NCBI GenBank assembly: GCA_964353015.1
Contig: CAYGUA010000006.1
Location: forward strand, 124,001 to 188,000
DNA: 64,000 nt
Origin: JAMZMI01 sp964353015
Lineage (GTDB): Bacteria; Bacteroidota; Bacteroidia; Cytophagales; Cyclobacteriaceae
Reading direction: 5' to 3'
Shown piece by piece: positions 53,849 to 62,770 of this stretch. A program made the translations under genes and the position numbers. Position 1 is the first letter of the stretch, and every line of letters starts with the position of its first letter. The notes below the pieces were generated by a model. The model did not search any database and had not been told where the DNA came from. It worked only from the letters and a program-made list of their open reading frames with translations.

Positions 53849-54835
53849 ATGGCTCAAAAGGTTTTGAAGAAACAAACTAGCAAAGATTTGATACAAGGTG
53901 TATTAGATGGTAACCGTCTGATGCTCAGTAAAGCAATTACATTGATTGAAAGTCGAAAACCTCAAGATCAAGTAGAGGCAGCTGCGGTCATTGATGAATT
54001 ATTGAAAAATAAATCAAAAAGTTTTCGAATGGGGATAACTGGAGTGCCCGGTGTTGGTAAAAGCACCTTCGTTGAGACCTTTGGCATGTTGGCGATTGAG
54101 CATGGTAAAAAGGTAGCTGTGTTATCAGTGGACCCAAGTTCTAAACTAAGTAATGGAAGCATTTTAGGAGACAAAACCCGAATGACTGAATTGTCGCAAC
54201 ATGACAGGGCTTTTATCAGACCTTCTCCTTCTGGAAACTATACAGGAGGAATTGCACAAAAATCAAGAGAAACCATCATGCTTTGCGAAGCGGCCGGATT
54301 TGATTTGATAATTGTCGAGACTATGGGCGTAGGACAGGCTGAAGTCAATTTAAAAGACATGGTAGACTTTTACCTGGTATTGATGCTTGCTGGTGGAGGT
54401 GATGAGCTTCAAGGCATCAAAAGAGGCATAATGGAAATGGCAGATGCGATCGCTATAAATAAGGCTGATGGCTCCAATTATCAATCAGCATTATTAGCAA
54501 AAAAGCATTTTGAAAATGCTTTGCATTATTTCCCTGCACATGAAAATGGATGGTCAGTACCTGTTGAAATATGTTCTGCACTTGAAAGTACTGGGATTGA
54601 TGTCATTTGGGAAAACACGATCAACTTTCAAAAACATATCGAATCCAATGGATGGTTTGATAAAAACAGGCAAAAACAAAATGTTTACTGGATGAATGAA
54701 TTAATTGATGCGGAATTGAAATCAAGATTTTATGGTGACTCGGAGATAAAGTCTAAATTAAATTTATTAACTGAAAAAGTAAAAAACGGGACAATTTCTT
54801 CCAGGAGCGCGCTGAATCAAATTTTCAAGAATTAG
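53849..54835 (+). CDS. meaB: Methylmalonyl-CoA mutase-associated GTPase MeaB
   Basis: The 328-residue P-loop GTPase has Walker A GVPGVGKS (residues 65-72), the switch regions DPSSKLSNGSILGDKTRM and FIIVETMGVGQAEV-like segment, and the NKADG specificity motif. MeaB delivers adenosylcobalamin to methylmalonyl-CoA mutase and ejects damaged cofactor. It is on the same strand as the fused mutase but separated by a terminator and the reverse CHASE2 operon, so it is a separate transcript. Its end overlaps the convergent ArsC-like gene by 4 bases. Confidence 0.93.
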   Translation: MAQKVLKKQTSKDLIQGVLDGNRLMLSKAITLIESRKPQDQVEAAAVIDELLKNKSKSFRMGITGVPGVGKSTFVETFGMLAIEHGKKVAVLSVDPSSKLSNGSILGDKTRMTELSQHDRAFIRPSPSGNYTGGIAQKSRETIMLCEAAGFDLIIVETMGVGQAEVNLKDMVDFYLVLMLAGGGDELQGIKRGIMEMADAIAINKADGSNYQSALLAKKHFENALHYFPAHENGWSVPVEICSALESTGIDVIWENTINFQKHIESNGWFDKNRQKQNVYWMNELIDAELKSRFYGDSEIKSKLNLLTEKVKNGTISSRSALNQIFKN

Positions 54836-55182
54836 CCAAGTTTAGCTTTGACTGCTTCAACATTCTTCTTTGAATTTCCAATAAAAATTTCGTCATCAAT
54901 AATAAAGACAGGGCGCTTCAAAAAAGTGTATTCTTCAAGAATGTAATTTTTATAATCCTCTTCCTGAAGGTTTTTATCCTTTAGTCCTAAAGATTTGTAT
55001 TTCATGGCCACTCTAGAAAACAGGGCTTCATATGATCCGGCCATTTCCTTCATTTCAATCAACTGTACATCTGTTATTTTTTCTGATCTAATATCCTGCT
55101 GAATAAAATCTTCCCCAACCCCTACTTCCTTCATAATGCGCTGACAGGTGCTACAAGTTGACAGATAATATATTTTTTTCAT
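54832..55182 (-). CDS. ArsC/Spx-family thioredoxin-fold protein
   Basis: The 116-residue protein starts KKIYYLSTCSTCQRIM with a CxxC motif (C10 and C13). It has the Spx/ArsC fold, including RPVFIIDDEIFIGN with the cis-proline of the family. Arsenate reductases of the ArsC type use a single catalytic Cys and three Arg, and these Arg are not clearly conserved here. A redox-sensor or thiol-reductase role is therefore as likely as arsenate reduction. No ars operon genes are nearby. Confidence 0.75.
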   Translation of the reverse strand: MKKIYYLSTCSTCQRIMKEVGVGEDFIQQDIRSEKITDVQLIEMKEMAGSYEALFSRVAMKYKSLGLKDKNLQEEDYKNYILEEYTFLKRPVFIIDDEIFIGNSKKNVEAVKAKLG

Positions 55183-55347
55183 GATTCCGTTTTTTCGCCA
55201 AAACTAATACCTCTTGTTGAAATTTATCAATTCAACGATGCATACCTATTTAGTTTGTCATTTTTATAAACTCAATAATTTGTCTATGATTTGACAAAGC
55301 CATTACACTACAAACTTTTAGCTTTGGCTTTCTTTAATTTAGAATAA

Positions 55348-56040
55348 TTGATCCAAACAGATATCCGGGTAATTATACCCGCTTTTAACGAGCAAAATGC
55401 AGTTGGCCTGGTGGTCGATGAAATTCCAAAAGAATGGGTCAGAGAAATCATCGTAGTTGACAATGGCTCTAATGACCACACATTTGAGACAGCCGCGGCA
55501 CATGGTGCTACTGCCCTTCGGGAACCCAGAAAAGGTTACGGGCAAGCGTGCATAAAAGGCATGGAGCATATTGCACAATCGTCAACCAAACCTGATATTG
55601 TCGTGTTTTTAGATGGGGATCATTCTGACTTTCCTGAGCAAATCCCATCTTTGGTTCAGCCTATACTTGATGGAAAAGTTGATATGGTAATTGGTTCGAG
55701 GGCACTTGGAACTAAGGAAAAAGGGAGCATGACAATTCCACAGGTATTTGGCAATTGGCTGGCTACTTCAATGATAAAATGGTTTTACGGTGTGAAATAC
55801 ACTGACCTAGGACCTTTCAGAGCAATACGCTATTCCACTTTAGTGAATATTGACATGAAAGACACCAACTTTGGTTGGACTGTAGAAATGCAACTCAAAG
55901 TAGCCAAGGCAGGACTGCAATCCATGGATGTTCCTGTAAATTACAGACGGAGAATCGGTATTTCAAAAGTTTCTGGAACCGTGAAAGGTACGATCATGGC
56001 AGGATATAAAATCATTTACACAATATTCAAATATTTGTAA
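55348..56040 (+). CDS. Glycosyltransferase family 2, polyprenyl-phosphate type
   Basis: The 230-residue protein has the GT2 core: IIPAFNEQNAVGLVVDEI at the start, VVDNGSNDHT and the metal-binding DGD (D89, D91). This form resembles dolichyl-phosphate glucosyl/mannosyl synthases, which load a sugar onto a polyprenyl phosphate. It has no membrane segments. The start is TTG 55348; no suitable ATG exists. It heads a run of five genes with little or no spacing, so it probably supplies the lipid-linked sugar donor for the GT-C enzyme encoded at 57488. Confidence 0.8.
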   Translation: MIQTDIRVIIPAFNEQNAVGLVVDEIPKEWVREIIVVDNGSNDHTFETAAAHGATALREPRKGYGQACIKGMEHIAQSSTKPDIVVFLDGDHSDFPEQIPSLVQPILDGKVDMVIGSRALGTKEKGSMTIPQVFGNWLATSMIKWFYGVKYTDLGPFRAIRYSTLVNIDMKDTNFGWTVEMQLKVAKAGLQSMDVPVNYRRRIGISKVSGTVKGTIMAGYKIIYTIFKYL

Positions 56041-56043
56041 CTT

Positions 56044-57495
56044 ATGGTGTGGATCATTTTGATTGGATATTCAGTTGCTCTGACGGTCATTTGCGCTTTC
56101 AGTCTGGAGCAATTTAATCTGGCGATGATTTACAGACGTTTCGATAAACAGAAATTCCCTTCACCAAAATCTCTAATATCCTATCCAAAGGTCACGGTTC
56201 AGCTTCCTGTTTTCAATGAAAAATACGTGATTGAGCGACTTATTAATTGTGTATGCCAACTTGAATATCCAAAAGATAAAATTGAAATTCAGGTACTCGA
56301 TGACTCCACTGATGAAACGAGAGAATTGACAAAAGCGAGAGTCAACTATTGGAAAGCTCAAGAGATAAATATTTCACAGATTCGTCGTGATAACAGAGTT
56401 GGATTCAAGGCAGGTGCCCTCGCCTATGGCCTTGAAAGAGCATCGGGTGAATTTATTGCAATCTTCGATGCGGATTTTTTACCCCAATCGGATTTCCTGA
56501 TTAAAACATTGCCGCATTTTGAAGAAAGCGTTGGCATGGTACAGACAAAATGGGGCCATATCAATGAAGATTACAGCATTCTCACAAGAATGCAGGCCTT
56601 TGGTCTAAATGCACATTTCACCATAGAACAAACAGGCAGAGCTTCGTCTGGGAAATTTATGAATTTTAATGGAACGGCTGGTATTTGGCGTAAAAAATGC
56701 ATCGAAGAAGCTGGTGGTTGGCAACACGATACGTTAACTGAGGATTTGGACTTAAGCTACCGTGCACAGATTAAAGGGTGGAATTTTGTTTTTATGGAAG
56801 ACATAGTGACTCCAGCCGAATTGCCAGTAATTGTGCCCGCTATAAAATCCCAACAATACAGATGGAACAAAGGTGCTGCCGAAACTGCACGAAAAAATCT
56901 ATTCAACATCTTAAAATCAAAAATTAGCGCTTCGATAAAATTTCATGCTGCGATGCATTTGCTGAATTCCTCAGTTTTTATTTTTCTAATCATTGCCGCT
57001 GTGCTTTCATTACCTATGTTGTATTTGAAAGCTTCCCACCCGAATATGAAACTCGTCTTTGATATGGGTTCCGTTTTCATCATTGGATTTTTAGCCATGG
57101 GCTTTTTCTATTGGACATCCTCGAAATCAAACAGACCGAACAAAACTGCATCCTATTATTTATTTCATTTTCCCTTGTTTATCATATTCAGCATGGGCTT
57201 GAGTCTACATAATGCTATCGCGGTGACGGAGGGATATCTTGGCGTCAAGTCCCCGTTTGTGAGAACGCCGAAATTTGCCATCAAATCAAAATCTGATTCC
57301 TGGAAAGGAAATATTTATCTGAAAAATGCACTCTCACCTGTTACAATAATAGAAGGACTTTTATCATTCTGTTTTGGGTTTGGTGTGGCTTATGGGGTTT
57401 GGATTGGTGATTATGGACTGATTCTTTTCCATTTTATGCTGGCACTTGGCTTTGGCACTGTGTTTATCTACTCTATCTCTTCATTAAATGAATAA
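56044..57495 (+). CDS. Processive GT2 membrane glycosyltransferase (cellulose synthase-like)
   Basis: The 483-residue protein has an N-terminal membrane segment and the full processive GT2 signature: D86/D87 (LDDSTDET), DAD at 142-144 (IFDADFLP), TED at 232-234, and QxxRW at 270-274 (QQYRWNKG). Four or more C-terminal membrane segments follow (about 305-475). This matches CESA/CSLA-type enzymes that extend beta-glycan chains such as glucomannan or glycolipid precursors. No bcsB or PilZ domain is present. The 3-base gap from the first gene and 8-base overlap with the next imply one transcript. Confidence 0.85.
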   Translation: MVWIILIGYSVALTVICAFSLEQFNLAMIYRRFDKQKFPSPKSLISYPKVTVQLPVFNEKYVIERLINCVCQLEYPKDKIEIQVLDDSTDETRELTKARVNYWKAQEINISQIRRDNRVGFKAGALAYGLERASGEFIAIFDADFLPQSDFLIKTLPHFEESVGMVQTKWGHINEDYSILTRMQAFGLNAHFTIEQTGRASSGKFMNFNGTAGIWRKKCIEEAGGWQHDTLTEDLDLSYRAQIKGWNFVFMEDIVTPAELPVIVPAIKSQQYRWNKGAAETARKNLFNILKSKISASIKFHAAMHLLNSSVFIFLIIAAVLSLPMLYLKASHPNMKLVFDMGSVFIIGFLAMGFFYWTSSKSNRPNKTASYYLFHFPLFIIFSMGLSLHNAIAVTEGYLGVKSPFVRTPKFAIKSKSDSWKGNIYLKNALSPVTIIEGLLSFCFGFGVAYGVWIGDYGLILFHFMLALGFGTVFIYSISSLNE

Positions 57496-58798
57496 GTCCA
57501 ATCAATCGGCTTATTACACCCTAATATTCATTTTTGTCGCATCTATTTCGACAATTGGACTTCTGATTGAAAGGCATCAAAGCGGGATTTTAGGATTCGC
57601 ATATTTTTCAGCTTTTTTCAGTTACTTCTGGCTCGTCAGATTTCACCGTGATTCACGCTTTCTTTTTTCATTAGGAATTTTCGCACGGTTGATGCTCTTT
57701 TTGAGCTTGCCCACCTTATCAGATGACATTTATAGATTTATTTGGGATGGACGGATCTTAGATAATGGACTAAATCCTTATGCGCATTTACCTCAATTCT
57801 ATCTGAATCAAGATAATTTGGTTGGATTGGATCAATTGCTTTTTGATCGACTTAATTCAAAGCCATATTTCACTATTTATCCACCATTGAATCAATTGAA
57901 ATTTTGGCTCAGTGTGCATTTCGGGAATGACAGTTTTTTGATCACAGCCAATATCATTCGCACCTTGATTCTTGCAGCTGATATTGGCTCATTTTTATTA
58001 CTTAGAAAAATTCTGCTTAATCATAAGCTTGAAGCAAATCTTTCATTTTGGTTTTTATTAAATCCGTTAATCATTCTCGAATTCACAGGTAATATCCATT
58101 TTGAAGCCTTTGTGATTTTTTTCATTTTGCTTGCTTTATTTCTTCTGCGCAGCAAAAAACTGATGGCAGGAAGTTTGGCTCTGGGAGGCGCAATTGCAAC
58201 CAAACTCCTTCCGATGATCTTTCTCCCAGCCATGCTATTTAGATACAAATGGAAAAAAGGAATCCTCATGGTGTCACTCGCGCTGATTGCTACAGCTTTG
58301 ACTTTCATTCCAATAATTTCAACTGAAACGATTTCAAATCTGGAAACCAGCTTTGATCTTTATTTCCGGAAATTTGAGTTCAATGCAAGCATTTATTTCA
58401 TTTTACGAGAGATCGGATTCTTTATGACAGGCTATAATATTATCGATCAGCTCGGACCGGCGCTCTCGGTATTGGATATTATCGCCATTATTTCTCTTGC
58501 TATTTTTGGTAATCGAGCAGGTTGGAAAATCGAGAAAATATGGCTTTTTATCCTTTTCACTCATTTATTACTCTCCACCACGGTTCACCCATGGTACACG
58601 CTTCCACTGATTCCACTAGGATTGATAGCTGGTTATTATTTTCCAATACTTTGGTCGCTGATGATTTTTAGCACCTATTTTGGATATAGCCAGTCAGGAT
58701 TTGAACTATCTCCAATTTGGGTCGTTTTTGAGTACGGAAGTGTTTTTACTTTTCTCATTTTTGAAATTTTAAATAAAAGAAATGAATCGTTCGGTTAG
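57488..58798 (+). CDS. GT-C-type polyprenol-linked glycosyltransferase
   Basis: The 436-residue protein has ten or more membrane segments and a first extracellular loop LSDDIYRFIWDGRILDNGLNPY (D79, D80), the conserved acidic motif of GT-C enzymes such as GT87 and MptB-like mannosyltransferases. These use polyprenyl-phosphate sugars as donors outside the membrane. It overlaps the processive GT2 gene by 8 bases and the rhodanese gene by 17 bases. Together with the polyprenyl-phosphate GT2 encoded two genes upstream, it suggests a donor-to-acceptor pathway for an extracytoplasmic glycan. Confidence 0.75.
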   Translation: MNKSNQSAYYTLIFIFVASISTIGLLIERHQSGILGFAYFSAFFSYFWLVRFHRDSRFLFSLGIFARLMLFLSLPTLSDDIYRFIWDGRILDNGLNPYAHLPQFYLNQDNLVGLDQLLFDRLNSKPYFTIYPPLNQLKFWLSVHFGNDSFLITANIIRTLILAADIGSFLLLRKILLNHKLEANLSFWFLLNPLIILEFTGNIHFEAFVIFFILLALFLLRSKKLMAGSLALGGAIATKLLPMIFLPAMLFRYKWKKGILMVSLALIATALTFIPIISTETISNLETSFDLYFRKFEFNASIYFILREIGFFMTGYNIIDQLGPALSVLDIIAIISLAIFGNRAGWKIEKIWLFILFTHLLLSTTVHPWYTLPLIPLGLIAGYYFPILWSLMIFSTYFGYSQSGFELSPIWVVFEYGSVFTFLIFEILNKRNESFG

Positions 58799-59279
58799 TG
58801 TAATATTTCTTATGTTTTTGATGTTCTCAGCTTGTGGTCAGAAATCATATGATAAAAAACTGGAAAGCTTGTATCGGAACACCGTTCCACTGATAAGCCC
58901 TGATTCATTATCATCCAAAATGGACACTAATAATCTATTGATCATTGATACGCGATCTATTGAGGAATATGAAGTGAGCCATTTGAAGGGAGCACGTTTT
59001 CTCGATTACGATAACTATTCGGACGAAGATTTTAATAACATCCCAAAAGATACTGAAGTGATCGTCTACTGCTCAGTAGGTTTTCGAAGCGAAAGAATTG
59101 GTGAAAAAATGCAAAAATTAGGATTTACTAATGTAAAAAACCTCTATGGGGGTATTTTTGAGTGGAAAAACACCGATCACAATATTGTAAATGGAAATGG
59201 AACGCCAACGGACAGTGTGCATACGTACAACAAGGACTGGTCGCAGTGGCTAATAAAAGGAATCAAAATTTATGAGTAA
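58782..59279 (+). CDS. Rhodanese-domain lipoprotein
   Basis: The 165-residue protein has an SPII signal (FLMFLMFSAC, lipid Cys18) and a single rhodanese domain with the catalytic loop YCSVGFRSERI, nucleophile Cys97. It transfers sulfane sulfur or acts as a redox sink in the periplasm. It overlaps the GT-C gene by 17 bases and the next gene by 8 bases. That is an odd place for a sulfur enzyme within a glycosyltransferase cluster; the link may be only transcriptional. Confidence 0.85.
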   Translation: MNRSVSVIFLMFLMFSACGQKSYDKKLESLYRNTVPLISPDSLSSKMDTNNLLIIDTRSIEEYEVSHLKGARFLDYDNYSDEDFNNIPKDTEVIVYCSVGFRSERIGEKMQKLGFTNVKNLYGGIFEWKNTDHNIVNGNGTPTDSVHTYNKDWSQWLIKGIKIYE

Positions 59280-59889
59280 AAACCTGCTGATAATTTTCGT
59301 GAAGAATCTCATCCCCGGGAGCGTAAAAACAAGATTGGCTGTCGAAATTGGAATCGAAGGAGCATTAGATGTGTATCAATTTTTAGTTGAGTGCACATCC
59401 GAGATGGCAACTGAGGTAGAATCTGACAGAGTAGTTTATTATTCCGAATACATCGAATTAGGTGACGTTTTTGATCAGGAACTTTTCACCTTTCAAGTTC
59501 AAAGAGGAAACGATCTTGGTGTCAGAATGCTCAATGCCTTTAAGGATAGTTTTGCGCTGGGATATGATAAGGTAGTTGTCATTGGTTCGGATTGTTTTGA
59601 ATTAAAATCAGATCACATAGAAGAAGCCTTTGATCATCTTGAAAACAATGAGATTGTGATCGGTCCTGCTTCAGATGGCGGATATTATTTATTGGGACTT
59701 ACCAAGGAATATCCGGCTCTTTTTGAAAACAAAACGTATAGTCACAATAAAGTATTAAAAGAACTTCTTGCTGCCGTAGGTGCTCAGGATTTAAGTTTCG
59801 AGCTATTGCCTGAGCTGAATGATATCGATACACTTGATGATCTCAAAGAATCAGACATTGATTTTGAATTTGTGAGCGAAGACGAGTGA
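59272..59889 (+). CDS. TIGR04282/DUF2064 family glycosyltransferase-like protein
   Basis: The 205-residue protein has a GT-A-type nucleotide-sugar fold: IIFVKNLIPGSVKTRLAVEIG, VIGSDCFEL, and IGPASDGGYYLLGL. The family TIGR04282 is often named for arsenosugar synthesis, but no arsM- or arsS-type gene occurs here. It may instead be a nucleotidyl- or glycosyltransferase in the glycan pathway of this cluster. It is the last of five overlapping genes. The following gene starts about 40 bases on. Confidence 0.75.
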   Translation: MSKNLLIIFVKNLIPGSVKTRLAVEIGIEGALDVYQFLVECTSEMATEVESDRVVYYSEYIELGDVFDQELFTFQVQRGNDLGVRMLNAFKDSFALGYDKVVVIGSDCFELKSDHIEEAFDHLENNEIVIGPASDGGYYLLGLTKEYPALFENKTYSHNKVLKELLAAVGAQDLSFELLPELNDIDTLDDLKESDIDFEFVSEDE

Positions 59890-59928
59890 TAAGCCCCCTT
59901 TTTTAGATTTAAACATGACTAAAAGATA

Positions 59929-61053
59929 GTGAAGTGGAATAATCTGCGGTATTTATTAACTACAGTTGGAATTCTGTTTATGACAGCAAGCTGTACTTTC
60001 AGCAGGACCATATTTTGGAATCTTGCCGGCCAGGAGGATATTAATAGATTCCCATCGAAATCAATTAAAGCAGATGACGAGCCTTTCAATTTTACAGATG
60101 CTCAGTCAAAACAAGAACTCTATATTGACCAATATTCAAGTGAAGGATCCAATGCGATTACTTTAAATAAATTTCTTGAAAATTTTAATCATAATATGGC
60201 ATTCATTGTGATTAAAAACGATTCAGTCATATTTGAACGATACGCTGACAATTATTCCGACGAAAGCATATTTACAACATTTTCTGTTTCTAAATCCATC
60301 ATCTCCATGCTGGTAGGTTTGGCATTGGAAGAAGGGAAAATCAAAAGTCTAAACGACCCCATTATAAATTATATCCCTGAGCTTAAAGACAAGGGTTTTG
60401 ATAAAATCACGATTGAACATTTGCTCAAGCACACCAGTGGAATTCGATTTAAGGAGCGCTATGTAAATCCTTTGGACAATGATGTTGCTCGTTATTATTA
60501 TGGGAAAGATGTTTATAAGGCTATTGAGAAATTAAAGATTGAACATGAGCCCGGCCAGTCTTTTCATTATCACAGCGCAAATACACAGTTGCTTGGGCTA
60601 ATTCTCATCAATGCTACAGGTCAAGGAATTTCAGAATACTTCGAAACAAAAATCTGGTCGAAAATTGGTACTGCGTCTGATGCCTCATGGAGCACTTACG
60701 AAAAACAGTCCGTAGAAAAGACCTTTTGCTGCTTTAATAGTACAGCCATAGACTTGGCCAAATTTGGCCGGCTGGTGATGAATGGTGGCAATTGGAATGG
60801 CGAGCAACTTATTCCAAAATCTTGGATCGACCAGACACATGAACGTGACATCACTGGTGGCAGTATTTGGGGATATCAGTACCATATGATTTTGGGCTTG
60901 AAAGAATATGGAGATTTTATGGCTCAAGGACTTTACGATCAATATATCTACATGATGCCAGAAAAAGATATAGTAATCGTTTCAGTGAATAACACTCATA
61001 AACCAACTGTAAATTGGCGATTAGTTTTTTTACAAATAGTTGATCAGCTCTGA
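59929..61053 (+). CDS. Beta-lactamase-fold serine hydrolase lipoprotein
   Basis: The 374-residue protein starts at GTG 59929, giving a lipoprotein signal (GILFMTASC, lipid Cys22). It has the class C/penicillin-binding-protein fold: SxxK at S119-K122 (FSVSKS), LLKHTSGIRF, and a second motif SAN (HYHSANTQ) in place of the usual YxN. Such proteins are mostly esterases, D-aminopeptidases or peptidoglycan enzymes, and the Ser in place of Tyr argues against a true beta-lactamase. It does not overlap the glycosyltransferase cluster or the histidine kinase gene. Confidence 0.85.
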   Translation: MKWNNLRYLLTTVGILFMTASCTFSRTIFWNLAGQEDINRFPSKSIKADDEPFNFTDAQSKQELYIDQYSSEGSNAITLNKFLENFNHNMAFIVIKNDSVIFERYADNYSDESIFTTFSVSKSIISMLVGLALEEGKIKSLNDPIINYIPELKDKGFDKITIEHLLKHTSGIRFKERYVNPLDNDVARYYYGKDVYKAIEKLKIEHEPGQSFHYHSANTQLLGLILINATGQGISEYFETKIWSKIGTASDASWSTYEKQSVEKTFCCFNSTAIDLAKFGRLVMNGGNWNGEQLIPKSWIDQTHERDITGGSIWGYQYHMILGLKEYGDFMAQGLYDQYIYMMPEKDIVIVSVNNTHKPTVNWRLVFLQIVDQL

Positions 61054-61222
61054 AGCAGAGGAACCTCTATTGAAAATTCATCGTATTAAGTCAATTTGTC
61101 GATATTTCAGAAATAGATCCATTTATTGGGTATCATTCTACAGATTCACTTTGATTCTTAGCAGCAATTGCAATCATCAAAAGATTCAATTTTGCTTATC
61201 TTTTGATTTAGTATCATAAAAT

Positions 61223-62770
61223 ATGCGTTTTCACTCTCATAAATTTATCATGATTATGGTTGGCACCATCCTGCTGCCAATTATCATTTATGTGATTTTC
61301 AGTATTTCCCGGCTCAATGAAAACGAGCAAGTGATCGAACAAATCTATAAGGAACAACTCGACGCGATCATCTTTTCCATCAATCAATATTCTACCGACA
61401 TCCTCAACTCACTCATAGACGATATTGATGAAGGCATCAATTCAAAGATGTTTGATCAAGAAGATTTTGGCAAATTATTGGCATTTACAGGGATAGATGG
61501 ACTTTACTTGAAGGATCTTCAATCTGAAGATAAATTTATAACCTTATATGAATCGGATGGCACTTCATTATCAACTTCGATTCTTGATTCGGTTTATAGA
61601 GAAAATCAGTCCCTTGCTGAAAGATTATCTGGTTATCTGGATGCTGGATATCGCAAAATCGAACCCATAGATGGAGGAATGTCTGGTGCTAACCAGCTTT
61701 TTTACACCATCATCAAAAATGAAAATGATCAAAAATATTTGCTTACGGGACTTATAGATCCAGGGCAATATATCCCCGAAATATTGAGTCCAAAATTGCA
61801 GCAAATCAGTAATGAAGAATTAATTGTAGTCTTTACCAATGCCACAGACAACAATATTCTATTCACCACTGATTCTTTAAATCATGACGTATTCCTTTAT
61901 GCGAATATGTGGCTCTTTCGAAATATTCGTGTGGGCATCAGCTCGAAAACAACTACTGTAAGCGATTTGGTTGCCGAAAGACTTAGGGCAAATCTAATTG
62001 CCTCTGGTCTATTGATTTTATTGTTAGTAATGGGCCTAATTCTCATAATTCGCAACATAAATCGTGAGATAAGACTCGCTCAGAAAAAATCAGATTTTGT
62101 CAGCAATGTTTCCCATGAACTTCGAACGCCGCTTGCGCTCATCAGTATGTTTGCAGAAACTCTTTCGCTCAATAGAGTGAAAAGTGAGGAACAAAAAACG
62201 GAATATATCAACATCATTTTTCGTGAAACAGCGCGACTTACCAACATGGTCAATCGGATTTTAAATTTTTCCCGAATTGAAGCGAATGAAAGGCAATACA
62301 AGTTTTCTAATGGGAATATCACCGAACTTCTCAAAAATTTGATCTCTGACTACACGTATCATCTACAACAAAATGGATTTAAATATCAGTTTGACATTCC
62401 AAATGAACCCGTTTATTTAAATGCTGATCATGAGGCTATTTATGAAGCTGTGGTAAATCTTTTGGACAATGCGATGAAATATTCACTTGATTTGAAACAG
62501 ATCCATATTTCGCTTACGGAAGAAGCCAACTTTGTCAAAATAAGCATTCGGGACAAAGGCCAAGGAATACCCAAAGACAAACAAGGTGATATCTTTGATA
62601 AGTTTTATCGAGTGACAGAAGGTGATCTATATACTGTAAAAGGCACAGGTTTGGGGCTTTCTATCGTAAAACACATCATGGATGCGCATCATGGCTCTAT
62701 AGAAGTCATTAGTGAATTAAATAAGGGAAGTGAGTTTATTTTAACCTTTAAGAAAAATGACAACAATTAA
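61223..62770 (+). CDS. Sensor histidine kinase
   Basis: The 515-residue protein has two membrane segments (9-29 and 257-277) around a 225-residue periplasmic sensor with no motif I recognise. The HisKA phosphoacceptor is H298 (NVSHELRTPL), and a HATPase domain follows with N box (EAVVNLLDNAMKY), G1 (DKGQGIP) and G2 (GTGLGLSI). It would autophosphorylate and pass phosphate to the response regulator encoded next, with a 14-base overlap. The GTGACA repeats before the gene at 63701 are a plausible target of the pair. Confidence 0.92.
   Translation: MRFHSHKFIMIMVGTILLPIIIYVIFSISRLNENEQVIEQIYKEQLDAIIFSINQYSTDILNSLIDDIDEGINSKMFDQEDFGKLLAFTGIDGLYLKDLQSEDKFITLYESDGTSLSTSILDSVYRENQSLAERLSGYLDAGYRKIEPIDGGMSGANQLFYTIIKNENDQKYLLTGLIDPGQYIPEILSPKLQQISNEELIVVFTNATDNNILFTTDSLNHDVFLYANMWLFRNIRVGISSKTTTVSDLVAERLRANLIASGLLILLLVMGLILIIRNINREIRLAQKKSDFVSNVSHELRTPLALISMFAETLSLNRVKSEEQKTEYINIIFRETARLTNMVNRILNFSRIEANERQYKFSNGNITELLKNLISDYTYHLQQNGFKYQFDIPNEPVYLNADHEAIYEAVVNLLDNAMKYSLDLKQIHISLTEEANFVKISIRDKGQGIPKDKQGDIFDKFYRVTEGDLYTVKGTGLGLSIVKHIMDAHHGSIEVISELNKGSEFILTFKKNDNN

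Noticed and set aside
54832..55182. Arsenate resistance gene arsC
   Set aside because: The CxxC motif and missing Arg residues do not settle arsenate reduction, and no arsB, acr3 or arsR gene is adjacent; kept only as an ArsC/Spx-fold protein.
59929..61053. Beta-lactamase resistance gene
   Set aside because: SxxK is present but the YxN-type motif is SAN; the family is mostly esterases and peptidases, so a resistance call is not supported.
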